Of a stretch of 53,696 nt of DNA, positions 17,075 through 25,055 are shown in pieces. The stretch covers positions 1-53,696 of the forward strand of contig CAYMJM010000005.1 in NCBI GenBank assembly GCA_964391325.1, in the 5' to 3' direction. Under the pieces are notes generated by a model. It made no database searches, was not told the DNA's origin, and saw only the letters and a program-made list of their open reading frames with translations. The position numbers were made by a program, and so were the translations under genes. Source of the stretch: CAYMJM01 sp964391325 (GTDB lineage: Bacteria; Patescibacteriota; Dojkabacteria; B142; JAFGMG01). The stretch's first letter is position 1. The number at the start of each line of letters is the position of its first letter.

Positions 17075-17304
17075 GCGCAAATGCTGGGAACCTGCCACCA
17101 TTTTATAGGCACTACCACCTCAGCTTTTCGACTTCACTCAGGATAGAGTCTGCCTGCCAAAGCAATGGTGCTGTGGAGAGGACTTGAACCTCCACACCTG
17201 TTTTTATAGGCACTACCACCTCAAGGTAGCGTGTCTACCAGTTCCACCACCACAGCATTATTGCGTCGGCAGGTCTACCAATTTCACCATCCCAGCATTT
17301 GCGC
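17075..17304. repeat. 230-bp inverted-repeat unit of tRNA-Leu-like fragments around tRNA-Leu
   Basis: The unit is bounded by a perfect 15-bp inverted repeat, GCGCAAATGCTGGGA (17075-17089) and its complement (17290-17304). An inner pair ACCTGCC/GGCAGGT (17090-17096, 17268-17274) is also inverted. On the minus strand the outer arm reads as a tRNA-Leu-like 5' half (17296-17263, 'GGTGAAATTGGTAGAC'). The other arm ends in a 22-nt exact repeat of the intact tRNA's anticodon/variable region (17101-17122 equals 17202-17223). Seven bases of each arm would form an acceptor stem. An intact tRNA-Leu gene lies inside. Confidence 0.8.
17166..17256 (-). tRNA. tRNA-Leu (anticodon GAG)
   Basis: This is a long-variable-arm tRNA on the minus strand: acceptor GCTGTGG/CCACAGC, D-loop with GAACTGGTAGAC, anticodon stem CTACC/GGTAG around TTGAGGT (GAG), a long variable arm (GCCTATAAAAACAGGT), T-arm GGAGGTTCAAGTCCTCT, discriminator A and encoded CCA. 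It is intact despite the flanking tRNA-Leu-like fragments. Confidence 0.94.
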
Positions 17305-17486
17305 ATAAGTAACTCTAACTTTTACTTATAGCGCCATGTAGCGGGTTCCTTATGTTTTCAATGTTAATGAATTATAGTTGCTAGGCTTGTTAAGTGTCAA
17401 TTTGTTCAGCTTATTAAATTGATGGAAAGTAGATTAACAAGCTGGAGTTTTTGTTTTATACTGAATAAGATTTTAGAATAAATTAC

Positions 17487-18338
17487 ATGAGAATTATCCA
17501 ATCTCCAAAACTAAATAAAGAGATATCTTCTAGGATAAAACATATGTTCACTTGGCTTTTTCTTACATGTTTTGTTTCACTATCTGCTTCGTTTGCCGTT
17601 TTTGCGCTAGAAAGGGAAGTCAATACTGATTTTGATAGTGTTGGTGATATTCTCTGGTGGTGGATTATTACGATAAGTGGGATAGGTGGGGATAGAAATC
17701 CAATTACTAATGAGGGAAAACTGGTTGCAGGATTTGTTATAGTAAGCGGACTAGTACTTCTGGCGATCTTAATCTCCCAGGTTGCAAGCTTAATTACTTT
17801 AACATATGAAAGAAAGGACAAGGGCATAATAAGAATAGGTTACAGTAACCATATAGTGATTTATGGCTATACCTCTCTCACTGCAGGTGTTGTCAAATTA
17901 CTGAGAAGTCATTTTGGATCCCACCTAAAAATTGTTCTCATTTCTAATGATATAGATTTTAATCCATTTCCCAAGGAGGTTGATTTCATTTATGCTAACC
18001 CGATAAATAAGGATACCTTTGTCGAGGCAAACGCCGGACAAGCCATGGCGTCGATCATTCTTGCCAATGATAGATTCTCCGACCCTGACGCGTACTCTCT
18101 AGTAATAGCTACAGGAGTAGAGAGCTATAATGCCCGCGCTGTGACCATAGTTGAGGTTATGGATGATGATTATAAGAATTTGTATAAAGAAGGAAAAATT
18201 GAAGCATTCCTTTATAGAAAAGAATTATTGAAAGATCTTCTTGATAAAAATGATGATTCTAAACTTTTAAGAATCATAGAAAAAGAAACTCAGCTAACTA
18301 GGGATAGTAATTCCCAGGAACATGTTGGATTGATATAA
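17487..18338 (+). CDS. Two-helix potassium channel with RCK (TrkA-N) domain
   Basis: The N-terminal module is TM1 (residues 23-42), a pore loop and TM2 (about 78-98). The pore reads WWWIITISGIGGDRNP, where TISGIGGD stands in place of the canonical TVGYGD selectivity filter. The cytoplasmic half (about 105-230) is an RCK/TrkA-N Rossmann-like domain: 'NHIVIYGYTSLTAGVVKLL', 'IVLISND', 'VDFIYANPINKDTFVEANAGQAMASIILAND'. This is an MthK/Kch-like layout without a clear RCK-C domain. It likely conducts K+ and is gated by a ligand at the RCK domain. The start at 17487 places the first helix normally. It converges with the MFS gene. Confidence 0.87.
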   Translation: MRIIQSPKLNKEISSRIKHMFTWLFLTCFVSLSASFAVFALEREVNTDFDSVGDILWWWIITISGIGGDRNPITNEGKLVAGFVIVSGLVLLAILISQVASLITLTYERKDKGIIRIGYSNHIVIYGYTSLTAGVVKLLRSHFGSHLKIVLISNDIDFNPFPKEVDFIYANPINKDTFVEANAGQAMASIILANDRFSDPDAYSLVIATGVESYNARAVTIVEVMDDDYKNLYKEGKIEAFLYRKELLKDLLDKNDDSKLLRIIEKETQLTRDSNSQEHVGLI

Positions 18339-18344
18339 CAAAAT

Positions 18345-19541
18345 CTAAGTTATTTTGATCTGAGCATCGCGCTCCCTGCTCGTAAGGTATAACAATATAG
18401 CTCCACAAATTAAAATTGCCCAACCAATCAGGAAGTAATCAAGGCGTCCATGCGTATTAAGGTAGCCAATGAGTGGCGCAAGGCCTACGTATGGAAGCAT
18501 CCTTATAAAGGAAGCGATTGACAATACTGTCGCGCGTTGTTTTTCGGGGGCATTATTATTTAGGATTTCACTCATGAAAGGATAAAGGGTGTGTTCTCCA
18601 ACATAAAGTGTCAGTATAACGAGGTATCCCCATACTCCAATATCAAAAAGCGATAAGAGTAAGCTTACTACTGCGCTAGATGCGATAAATACAAGTACAC
18701 GCTTTTCACTCATTCTGTCTGCATATTTATGCATAATAGCTAGTATCGCCACAGTAATAAAACCACTAGTTGCTATAACTATAGAACCCAAGAAGGGGCT
18801 AAAGTGGAAGCGGTCAAGGAGGATAAGACGCAATAATCCCCAGCCTGTTGTGTAAAATAATCCCTGGACTGTTATGATTATTGGCACATAAATCCAGAGT
18901 TTTGGCAATCGAAATTGCGCGAAACTCTCTCTAATATCACCAAGATAACCTTTAACGTCTGTCCATAAATTTTGGTGATTTCTATCACGAGTATCTTTTA
19001 TTGGCCAGATGAGCAAACTAGCTGCAATGAAAGATAGTCCTGTAAGGATCCATGGAATACGCGGATTAATTGTATGAAGCCATCCTCCTATAACATTTGC
19101 TATAAGAGAACTAATTAAAACAGCTTGCGAGACACGTGTTACCAGCTTACGCCAATTTGTAGATGTGTGTGCGAAATTAAGTTTTTCAAAAAAGAGTGCC
19201 TCATCAGCACCAGATACGAAAGATATTCCAATCATCAGGATCGCCTGTCCAGCGAAAAATGGAAAAAAGCTGCTGCCTGCTGCTTGTATCAATATACCTG
19301 TCCCTGCAAGTGTTTGGCCTATTTTAACCATTTTGTCGCGTCCAAATTTGTCTGCAAGTGTGCCAGAAGGTATTTCTGCCAAAAGACCGATAGCAAACGC
19401 CATCCCGTCAAGGATACCTACCTGCTGATCAGTAATAAAAAGTCGATAGAAATAAAGCCACACTGCACCAATAAACCATAGATGTGCAAACATTCTATAT
19501 GCTATGTACCTGCGTGAAAGCCATCGTTGGTTATCTGTCAT
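18345..19541 (-). CDS. Major facilitator superfamily transporter
   Basis: The 398-residue product has about twelve hydrophobic helices. The MFS motif A appears between helices 2 and 3 as GTLADKFGRDKMVKIG, with the preceding 'LLAEIPSG' typical of efflux-type MFS carriers. The second half repeats the fold ('SGFITVAILAIMHKYADRMSEKRVLVFIASS'). It ends in a short charged tail. The substrate cannot be read from sequence; drug or small-metabolite export is the most common role of relatives with this EIPSG motif. It is a single gene between the K+ channel and tRNA-Lys. Confidence 0.88.
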   Translation of the reverse strand: MTDNQRWLSRRYIAYRMFAHLWFIGAVWLYFYRLFITDQQVGILDGMAFAIGLLAEIPSGTLADKFGRDKMVKIGQTLAGTGILIQAAGSSFFPFFAGQAILMIGISFVSGADEALFFEKLNFAHTSTNWRKLVTRVSQAVLISSLIANVIGGWLHTINPRIPWILTGLSFIAASLLIWPIKDTRDRNHQNLWTDVKGYLGDIRESFAQFRLPKLWIYVPIIITVQGLFYTTGWGLLRLILLDRFHFSPFLGSIVIATSGFITVAILAIMHKYADRMSEKRVLVFIASSAVVSLLLSLFDIGVWGYLVILTLYVGEHTLYPFMSEILNNNAPEKQRATVLSIASFIRMLPYVGLAPLIGYLNTHGRLDYFLIGWAILICGAILLYLTSRERDAQIKIT

Positions 19542-19583
19542 GCGTTAGTTTTAGTTATAAGTTTGCAAAAGTGAGCGTTGGTT

Positions 19584-19658
19584 TGGTGGGCTGCCGGGGA
19601 CTCGAACCCCGAACCTGCCGGTTAAGAGCCGGATGCTCTACCATTGAGCTAGCAGCCC
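19584..19658 (-). tRNA. tRNA-Lys (anticodon CTT)
   Basis: Cloverleaf on the minus strand: acceptor GGGCTGC/GCAGCCC, D-arm GCTC/GAGC, anticodon loop CTCTTAA (CTT), T-arm CGGGG-TTCGAGT-CCCCG, discriminator A and encoded CCA. The first anticodon-stem pair is imperfect. Confidence 0.93.
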
Positions 19659-19721
19659 TAATCAACTGACTGTGAATTATACTAGAACAAGTTGTGTTGA
19701 TCAATTCAGATAAAACAAATG

Positions 19722-19795
19722 TGCGCCTGGCAGGATTCGAACCCGCAACCCTCGGTTCCGAAGACCGATGCTCTATCCAGTTGAGCTACAGACGC
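19722..19795 (-). tRNA. tRNA-Arg (anticodon TCG)
   Basis: Cloverleaf on the minus strand: acceptor GCGTCTG/CAGGCGC with one G-T pair, D-arm GCTC/GAGC, anticodon stem TCGGT/ACCGA around CTTCGGA (TCG), T-arm GCGGG-TTCGAAT-CCTGC, discriminator A. CCA is not encoded, unlike the other tRNAs here. Confidence 0.92.
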
Positions 19796-19963
19796 AAAGA
19801 TAATACTTAAATGGCTAATTTATATATAGATTATAACTCAAAAACATAAACCATAAAAGAATCTCTATTGGGTATGAAGAATAAGTAATGGGTACTTTCC
19901 CCATAATCTCTTAACAAATATCTCGTTGTCATGATAAAAAAGGTATATATTATTTGGGCTTTT

Positions 19964-20206
19964 ATGGCATATCAAAGCAATCAAGAATTGCCAAAGCAGG
20001 TGAAAAATAATTTGCCTGAGCATGCTAAAAGTATCTGGGGAAAAGCTTTTAACAATGCAGAGGAGCAGTACAAAGATCCTGAGAAGAGACGAGATAGAAG
20101 TGAAGGTGCAGATACTGTAGCTGCTAAAGTGACATGGGATGCAGTCAAAGAAGCAGGATATACGAAAAGCAAAGAAACTGGAGAGTGGATCAAGACCAAA
20201 AAGTAG
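19964..20206 (+). CDS. ChaB family protein
   Basis: This 80-residue soluble protein is of the ChaB family: 'LPKQVKNNLPEHAKSIWGKAFNNAEEQY' followed by a helical 'AAKVTWDAVKEAGYTKS' and a Lys-rich end 'GEWIKTKK', matching the conserved 'lP..V...LP.ha..iy..AfN.A...' layout. ChaB was named as a regulator of the ChaA cation antiporter, but its function is unclear. The ATG at 19964 (MAYQSNQ) is preferred over one eleven codons upstream, which would add a hydrophobic leader not seen in the family. No ChaA homologue is nearby. Confidence 0.88.
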   Translation: MAYQSNQELPKQVKNNLPEHAKSIWGKAFNNAEEQYKDPEKRRDRSEGADTVAAKVTWDAVKEAGYTKSKETGEWIKTKK

Positions 20207-20239
20207 TACAGTCTATATTAATTTGTGTCCTGTTTGGTC

Positions 20240-21583
20240 TTATAAGAAATTTCTTAAGAAACTTGGTAAATCGTAATCTTCGTCTAGTTGCTTTGCGCCA
20301 ATAAATGCCAAGTAGGCGTTCAGAGCTCTTGTTGTTAAAAGGTTAACTATTTCTTCTTCATGAAATGCTACATTTGTGTATCCCTCGGTAGTAGGTACCC
20401 TAAGCGCTGTTAACCTATTTTGAAAACTTATCAGGCTTCTGAGGCACTCAGCTGTCAGCTTTGTAGCATCTTCCTCACTTAGATCAGTGTTCCCTACTTT
20501 TATCCTATTATGCAAGGTCAGTATGAAGTCTGGCAGTTCAGGCGCATACCAGTCGCACTCTTGTCCGGCAGGTAGGTTTTGGTTAAATGATCGAATTAGT
20601 GAATTAATGTTTCTAGCTATTGGTGTTCTTTGGATCGAAGAATATCCCCACTCTTCGATTTGTTGAGTTATCTTTTTTCTGAATATCTGGTGCATTATAT
20701 CTGCAAAAGTTGGAGGACCTACTCTCTGTTGAGGTATAAACATCCCTCGATTTGCTTCCCCTAATATACCAGTCTGCATAGCTTCCATTCCTAAAATACC
20801 TGTGATATTACTCACAATTCTTTGTTTATCTTTTGTCATTAAGCCAGGTAGAAAATTTTGACCAGCTCTATTTATATACTGTCCAGCTAGATCCTCAAAT
20901 GCAGTTTCAGCTATATGGGCGAGAGTATATAGTGCTTTGGTTTCAGGTATATATTGCTCGAAGGAAGTATCGGGATTAAGCATTTGTGCTACTACAAATT
21001 TTGAGCTAGGACTATTTCTAATAATCCTTGCTGCTGTATTGAACAGTCCTCCATGCAGCCTGTCTTCCTCTGAGTACTCTTCTAATAAAATCCCTAAGCC
21101 ATCTTTCAGTGTGGCTATTCGTGCACGTTGTTTAGGATCGATGTTATCTCTTAGTTGTCTTAAGTAACTTTGAACATCGAAGTTAGAAAGGATTATATAA
21201 TCCCCTTGCCGTGGATTGTATAGAGTATGATCTGACAACTGCAGCTGAAAATTGAAGTCTTTTTGATCCCAGGAAGGAGCAATCGGCATTGAGGCTGTCG
21301 CTATTGCTACTCCTTCAAAAAATTGAAGAGAAAGATGTCGCCCGTGATAAAAACTTTCTGAAGCGTATGACCTCAACCCGGGTGGGCAAGTTGTAAAAGC
21401 GAAATTTCTACCTCGTCCTTGAGCATCTTCATAAACCATACCGCCTGTATAAATATTGTCCAGAGAATACTTTAAGGGGGCAAATGTTTCATCAGCCCAG
21501 TCAAGCATCTGTTCACCCGAGTATATTGATATTTCAGGAGATGCTGGTATGAGATTTGGTTCAGGTTGTTTACTTTCTGACAT
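20240..21583 (-). CDS. Hypothetical 447-residue protein
   Basis: No family recognised. The protein is soluble, with no signal peptide or membrane helix. It begins with a Pro/Glu-rich leader (residues 1-18), then a mixed alpha/beta N-terminal region with 'YHGRHLSLQFFEGVAIATASMPIAP' near 80-105 and 'PRQGDYIILSNFD' near 135. A mostly helical C-terminal half follows, with several Arg/Gln-rich helices. The acidic helix 'TDLSEEDATKLTAECLRSL' lies near 365. Codon use resembles its neighbours. It is transcribed alone, divergent from a 58-residue ORF. The short acidic leader recalls other orphan proteins of this genome, so it may be lineage-specific. Confidence 0.7.
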   Translation of the reverse strand: MSESKQPEPNLIPASPEISIYSGEQMLDWADETFAPLKYSLDNIYTGGMVYEDAQGRGRNFAFTTCPPGLRSYASESFYHGRHLSLQFFEGVAIATASMPIAPSWDQKDFNFQLQLSDHTLYNPRQGDYIILSNFDVQSYLRQLRDNIDPKQRARIATLKDGLGILLEEYSEEDRLHGGLFNTAARIIRNSPSSKFVVAQMLNPDTSFEQYIPETKALYTLAHIAETAFEDLAGQYINRAGQNFLPGLMTKDKQRIVSNITGILGMEAMQTGILGEANRGMFIPQQRVGPPTFADIMHQIFRKKITQQIEEWGYSSIQRTPIARNINSLIRSFNQNLPAGQECDWYAPELPDFILTLHNRIKVGNTDLSEEDATKLTAECLRSLISFQNRLTALRVPTTEGYTNVAFHEEEIVNLLTTRALNAYLAFIGAKQLDEDYDLPSFLRNFL

Positions 21584-21663
21584 TTCAAATTTTTAATTCA
21601 AATAGTGATTATATATAATAATTATAGAACAGACAATAGTATAGTTGGTCACAAGCGGGCAGA

Positions 21664-21693
21664 TTGGTTATATAATTATATTTTTGATATAAT
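21664..21693 (+). promoter_or_regulatory. Possible sigma70-type promoter for the 58-residue ORF
   Basis: TTGGTT (21664-21669) and TATAAT (21688-21693) are separated by 18 bp, and the start codon at 21716 lies 22 bp downstream. The area is very AT-rich, so chance matches are easy. Confidence 0.35.
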
Positions 21694-21715
21694 ATAATAT
21701 AGTTAAATTAATACT

Positions 21716-21892
21716 ATGGGCACAGCAAATCCGGAGTCTCCAGGACCATTTAGTGATAAACCTGAAAGACCTTCGATTCCAGCGACGATCTACGAACCTG
21801 AGCGCGCCGAAGAAGCGCCTTTGACGCCAAGAGATATAGCTGAGTTGATTAAGGGGCTTCCTACTCGTGAAGAGCCCGTACCCGCTGTTTAA
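21716..21892 (+). CDS. Small Pro/Glu-rich hypothetical protein (58 residues)
   Basis: An ATG-to-TAA frame encodes 58 residues beginning MGTANPESPGPFSDKPERP and ending GLPTREEPVPAV. It is rich in Pro, Glu and Arg and looks disordered except for one helix (TPRDIAELIKGL). Base composition is GC-richer than the flanking non-coding DNA, and a promoter-like sequence precedes it, which favours a real gene. No family recognised. Confidence 0.5.
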   Translation: MGTANPESPGPFSDKPERPSIPATIYEPERAEEAPLTPRDIAELIKGLPTREEPVPAV

Positions 21893-22067
21893 TTAAATAA
21901 GTGACTGGTTTTTAGCTTTAGATATCGGTAAAATCCTGCGGTGATAAAATGCAGCGGTGTTTTCAGATATATCAGTTTTGTTTGTAAACCACCTTCCCCA
22001 GGTGTTTTCTATTGAGGTTTCAGATTTTCTTCTATACAATAGAATTATCATTTGTTAAATAAGTTCT

Positions 22068-22532
22068 ATGAAAAATAAGCCGTGGATAAAAGCTTGCGTC
22101 ATCTTGGCTGCAGGAGCTCTTCTGTTGCTCTGTATTTGTTCGGTATGTTTTATGAGTATGTTTGCCTTTATGGCTGACAGAGGCGCGGACAAGCTTGCAG
22201 AAGCACAGGTAGTCCGGAATCTATGCGGTCTACAAAATAGTGAATTATTCAATTTTTACCACAACAGTTTTACTGCTGATTACAAGTCGCGAGTTTCTTA
22301 TGTGGAGTTTAAAAATTTACACAATAATAACCAAGATATCTTTGTAAACTGCGAAAACGAGTTTGCGAATTTTGAGTTTAGTGATCTACTAAAAGGCTCG
22401 AGTATGAGCTATAGTAGGAAGAATGACAGGGAGTCATTGGATTTCAAGACTAAGATTAATGATAAAAATGTAAAAATTAGTCTCGTAGAAGAAGGAGATG
22501 ATTGGCTGATTGACGATCTTGTCATACAGTAA
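22068..22532 (+). CDS. Membrane-anchored hypothetical protein
   Basis: The 154-residue product has a long hydrophobic N-terminal segment (residues 7-36, Cys-rich 'LLLLCICSVCFMSMF') that acts as signal anchor. It is followed by an extracytoplasmic domain of about 110 residues with 'LFNFYHNSFTADYKSRVSYVEFKNLH' and an ending 'VSLVEEGDDWLIDDLVIQ'-like strand pattern (residues 135-154). A short helix plus anti-parallel sheet ending in 'dW.Id...i' recalls NTF2-like domains of small exported proteins, but this is only a resemblance. It may be co-transcribed with the next membrane protein 64 bp downstream. Confidence 0.65.
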   Translation: MKNKPWIKACVILAAGALLLLCICSVCFMSMFAFMADRGADKLAEAQVVRNLCGLQNSELFNFYHNSFTADYKSRVSYVEFKNLHNNNQDIFVNCENEFANFEFSDLLKGSSMSYSRKNDRESLDFKTKINDKNVKISLVEEGDDWLIDDLVIQ

Positions 22533-22596
22533 GAGCTCAGGGTATTATTCCTTTCTATCCGTTGGATTGGTTATTTTATAAATCAAGGCTTTATTG

Positions 22597-23130
22597 ATGA
22601 AAGTAAGATCGTTTCTAGGGCATCTGGTTGGTAGTGCTATAGGGTTGATATTTTCAATTGCTATATGGATAGCTCTCAATATAACTGCGGCGATTACCGG
22701 CATCAACTTCATCCAGGATATTGCCGGTTTCGTTAATTCTAATCTATACTTGTTTGTCATCGCTGCTGTTCTGGGCTTTATCGCGAGGGCTTTTGATCTC
22801 TTGATTTTTCCGCTATCTTTAATAGCTCCCTTTTTCCATGCCCTCAACAGTATTTTTATTCTGGTCATTCTGTTTAGAAGTTTGGCGTTCATTAATATAT
22901 TTTTTGAATCATCGTTTATCGATAGTTTCTTGGAATCCCCTCTGAAATTTTTTATCTATTTGTTTGTCTCTTCCCTCTCGTTATTTGTAGGACTTGTTTC
23001 AAAAGTTTTTCCGCAAGATTCTGCAAAAAGTAGTAAAAGCAATGAAGAATCCTTCAGTCGCACTGTTAGAAGTCTCAGAAAGGAGCTAGCTAAAGTGTTG
23101 GACTCTTTGAGCAGTTGGTTAAAGTCCTGA
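22597..23130 (+). CDS. Polytopic membrane protein of unknown function
   Basis: The product has about four hydrophobic helices (residues 8-32, 45-65, 70-100, 115-140) and a cytoplasmic, Ser-rich, positively charged tail with a heptad-like helix 'SRTVRSLRKELAKVLDSLSSWLKS'. No family motif was recognised. A TTG one codon upstream extends the frame; the ATG is preferred. It lies just before the pilus operon in the same direction, but the 55-bp gap and separate codon context do not prove a link. Confidence 0.65.
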   Translation: MKVRSFLGHLVGSAIGLIFSIAIWIALNITAAITGINFIQDIAGFVNSNLYLFVIAAVLGFIARAFDLLIFPLSLIAPFFHALNSIFILVILFRSLAFINIFFESSFIDSFLESPLKFFIYLFVSSLSLFVGLVSKVFPQDSAKSSKSNEESFSRTVRSLRKELAKVLDSLSSWLKS

Positions 23131-23185
23131 GCCTTGACTGGAAAATGTATGCTCTCTATACTGACTGTAGAATCATTTATTTTAT

Positions 23186-23650
23186 ATGTTAACTGTTACC
23201 AATATGGTCAACGTACCAAGAAAGCGAATGAGGGCTTTCACTCTTATTGAGATTTTAGTGGTGATTGCATTGATAGCAATTTTGGCTGCTATCACTATCA
23301 TCGCAATTAACCCAACTAAGAATTTCAGAGATGCGAGAAACAGCCAGAGATCATCAGATGTGTTACAGATTTTAAACGCAGTCACTCAGTACGCTTCTGA
23401 ACAAGGACATCAGTTAGCAGATTTAGGTACTATCCCAGCTTGTACTGAATCAGATGATGGTGCTTCTATTGGAACAGAAGGAGTTAATATTGAGCCAATT
23501 CTAGTTCCTGACTATCTAGTTGCTGTACCGACAGATCCTTCAGATGGGGATGCGGAGGATACTGGTTACACTATCTGTACTCAGGGCAGTGGCAGGATAG
23601 AAGTCAAGGCGCCAAGTGCAGAAGGAAAGGCTATCTCTGTACAGAGATAG
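23186..23650 (+). CDS. Type IV major pilin-like prepilin
   Basis: This is a classic type III signal peptide: a short basic leader ending KRMRA, then FTLIEILVVIALIAILAAITIIAINP with Glu at +5 of the mature protein. PilD would cut before Phe and methylate it. The globular part is small (about 110 residues), has two cysteines (IPACTES and YTICTQ) that may form the C-terminal disulfide loop, and ends 'AEGKAISVQR'. The ATGs at 23204 and 23228 are also possible starts; only the leader length changes. It opens the operon with pilB, pilC and four minor pilins, so it is probably the main fibre subunit. Confidence 0.92.
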   Translation: MLTVTNMVNVPRKRMRAFTLIEILVVIALIAILAAITIIAINPTKNFRDARNSQRSSDVLQILNAVTQYASEQGHQLADLGTIPACTESDDGASIGTEGVNIEPILVPDYLVAVPTDPSDGDAEDTGYTICTQGSGRIEVKAPSAEGKAISVQR

Positions 23651-23741
23651 TTACAGTTTTTACTGAACTTACGGGGCGGTATGAACCGAGGGTTCTACTG
23701 TCCCTTTATTTCAATCCGCATAGTTTATTAATCAAAGAGTT

Positions 23742-25055
23742 ATGACAGAGGTTAAAGAGGATCAAGTCGAGGAGCAAATAGAGTCTTCTGAAATAGTTGA
23801 AGAGCGCGATGATGATGTAGAGGAGGTTGAAACAGTAGCAGAAGTCAAACAAGTAAAATACGAACAAGGAAAGTATCGAACTATTGGGGAGTTCCTTAAG
23901 ACAATTGTATTTCAAGCTTTGGAGATGGATTCTTCCGATATCCATATAGAACCGCAGGAAAAGAGAGTAGTTGTCAGATTTAGGATAGATGGCTTGCTGC
24001 GTGAAGTTCTGACAATGGACAAGAATTTGTATAGAACCCTGCTCTTTAAGATCAAAGTAGAGTCTAAAATGAAGACGGATGAGCACTTTGCTCCTCAAGA
24101 TGGTAAGATTCAATTTGAATATGGTACAAACAAACTAGATACTAGAATATCTGTTCTGCCTACAACAAGAGGAGAGAAAATTGTAATGAGGCTTTTAAGC
24201 TCGGAAGGCAAGACCTTCACACTTGAGGAGCTGGGGCTGGAAGATAGAGATTTGGAAGTCGTGAAAAAAAGTTATTCCAAGCCCTATGGTACAATTTTTG
24301 CAGTCGGACCTACTGGGTCGGGTAAGACTACGACACTATACTCCATGCTAAAAATACTTAACTCCAAGGAGGTTAATATTACAACTGTCGAGGATCCTGT
24401 GGAATACAGTATCGTGGGTGTAAATCATGTACAGATAAATCCCAAGGCAGACTTGACTTTTGCTAATGTACTCAGATCTATTCTTCGTCAGGATCCTGAT
24501 ATTATTATGGTAGGAGAAATCCGAGACAGTGAAACTGCGTCAATTGCTATTAATGCTGCCATGACAGGGCACTTAGTTTTATCAACTCTTCACACCAATG
24601 ACGCGGCTTCAGCCATACCACGTTTGATAGACATGGGGATCGAAGATTTTTTAATAGCGTCCACATTAAACGTTATCATTGCGCAGAGGCTCGCCAGAAG
24701 GCTGTGTCAGCAGTGCAAGAAAGAAACAACAATCACTAAAGAGGAATATCAGGAATTACAAAAGATGAGATCTGATTTAGCCGATTTAGTAAAAGAAGGG
24801 GATAAAGTTTTCAAAGAGCAAGGATGCGAAAAATGCTCTTCTAATGGTTTTAAAGGGAGAGTTGGATTATATGAAGTGTTACTCATCAATAAGCAAATAA
24901 GACATATTATTACGAGTGGCGCAAATATTGATGAGTTATTGGATCAGGCTAGGAAGGATGGGATGACTTTGATTGTAGAAGATGGGGTGAAGAAAGTAAA
25001 AGCAGGAATGATTAGCTTAAACGAATTAATTAGAGTAACTGCGATAAAAGAATGA
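23742..25055 (+). CDS. pilB: Type IV pilus assembly ATPase PilB
   Basis: This is a hexameric secretion ATPase that powers pilus extension. Motifs in order: Walker A GPTGSGKTT (189-197), Asp box TTVEDPVEY (214-222), Walker B DPDIIMVGEI (251-260), His box GHLVLSTLHTNDA, and the GspE/PilB-type zinc site with Cys322 and Cys325 (CQQC) paired with a later CEKC. At 437 residues it lacks the usual N-terminal MshEN/GspE-II domain. Instead it has a 40-residue very acidic leader (EEQIESSEIVEERDDDVEE), so regulation by c-di-GMP binding at MshEN is not expected. Its stop overlaps the pilC start by 4 bp. No pilT retraction ATPase is present here. Confidence 0.95.
   Translation: MTEVKEDQVEEQIESSEIVEERDDDVEEVETVAEVKQVKYEQGKYRTIGEFLKTIVFQALEMDSSDIHIEPQEKRVVVRFRIDGLLREVLTMDKNLYRTLLFKIKVESKMKTDEHFAPQDGKIQFEYGTNKLDTRISVLPTTRGEKIVMRLLSSEGKTFTLEELGLEDRDLEVVKKSYSKPYGTIFAVGPTGSGKTTTLYSMLKILNSKEVNITTVEDPVEYSIVGVNHVQINPKADLTFANVLRSILRQDPDIIMVGEIRDSETASIAINAAMTGHLVLSTLHTNDAASAIPRLIDMGIEDFLIASTLNVIIAQRLARRLCQQCKKETTITKEEYQELQKMRSDLADLVKEGDKVFKEQGCEKCSSNGFKGRVGLYEVLLINKQIRHIITSGANIDELLDQARKDGMTLIVEDGVKKVKAGMISLNELIRVTAIKE

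Noticed and set aside
19484..19669. Plus-strand frame ending GLEPRTCRLRAGCSTIELAAL
   Set aside because: Antisense translation of tRNA-Lys.
20937..21167. 76-residue plus-strand frame inside the 447-residue gene
   Set aside because: Ser/Leu-rich antisense of a longer, better-supported frame, with no start signal.
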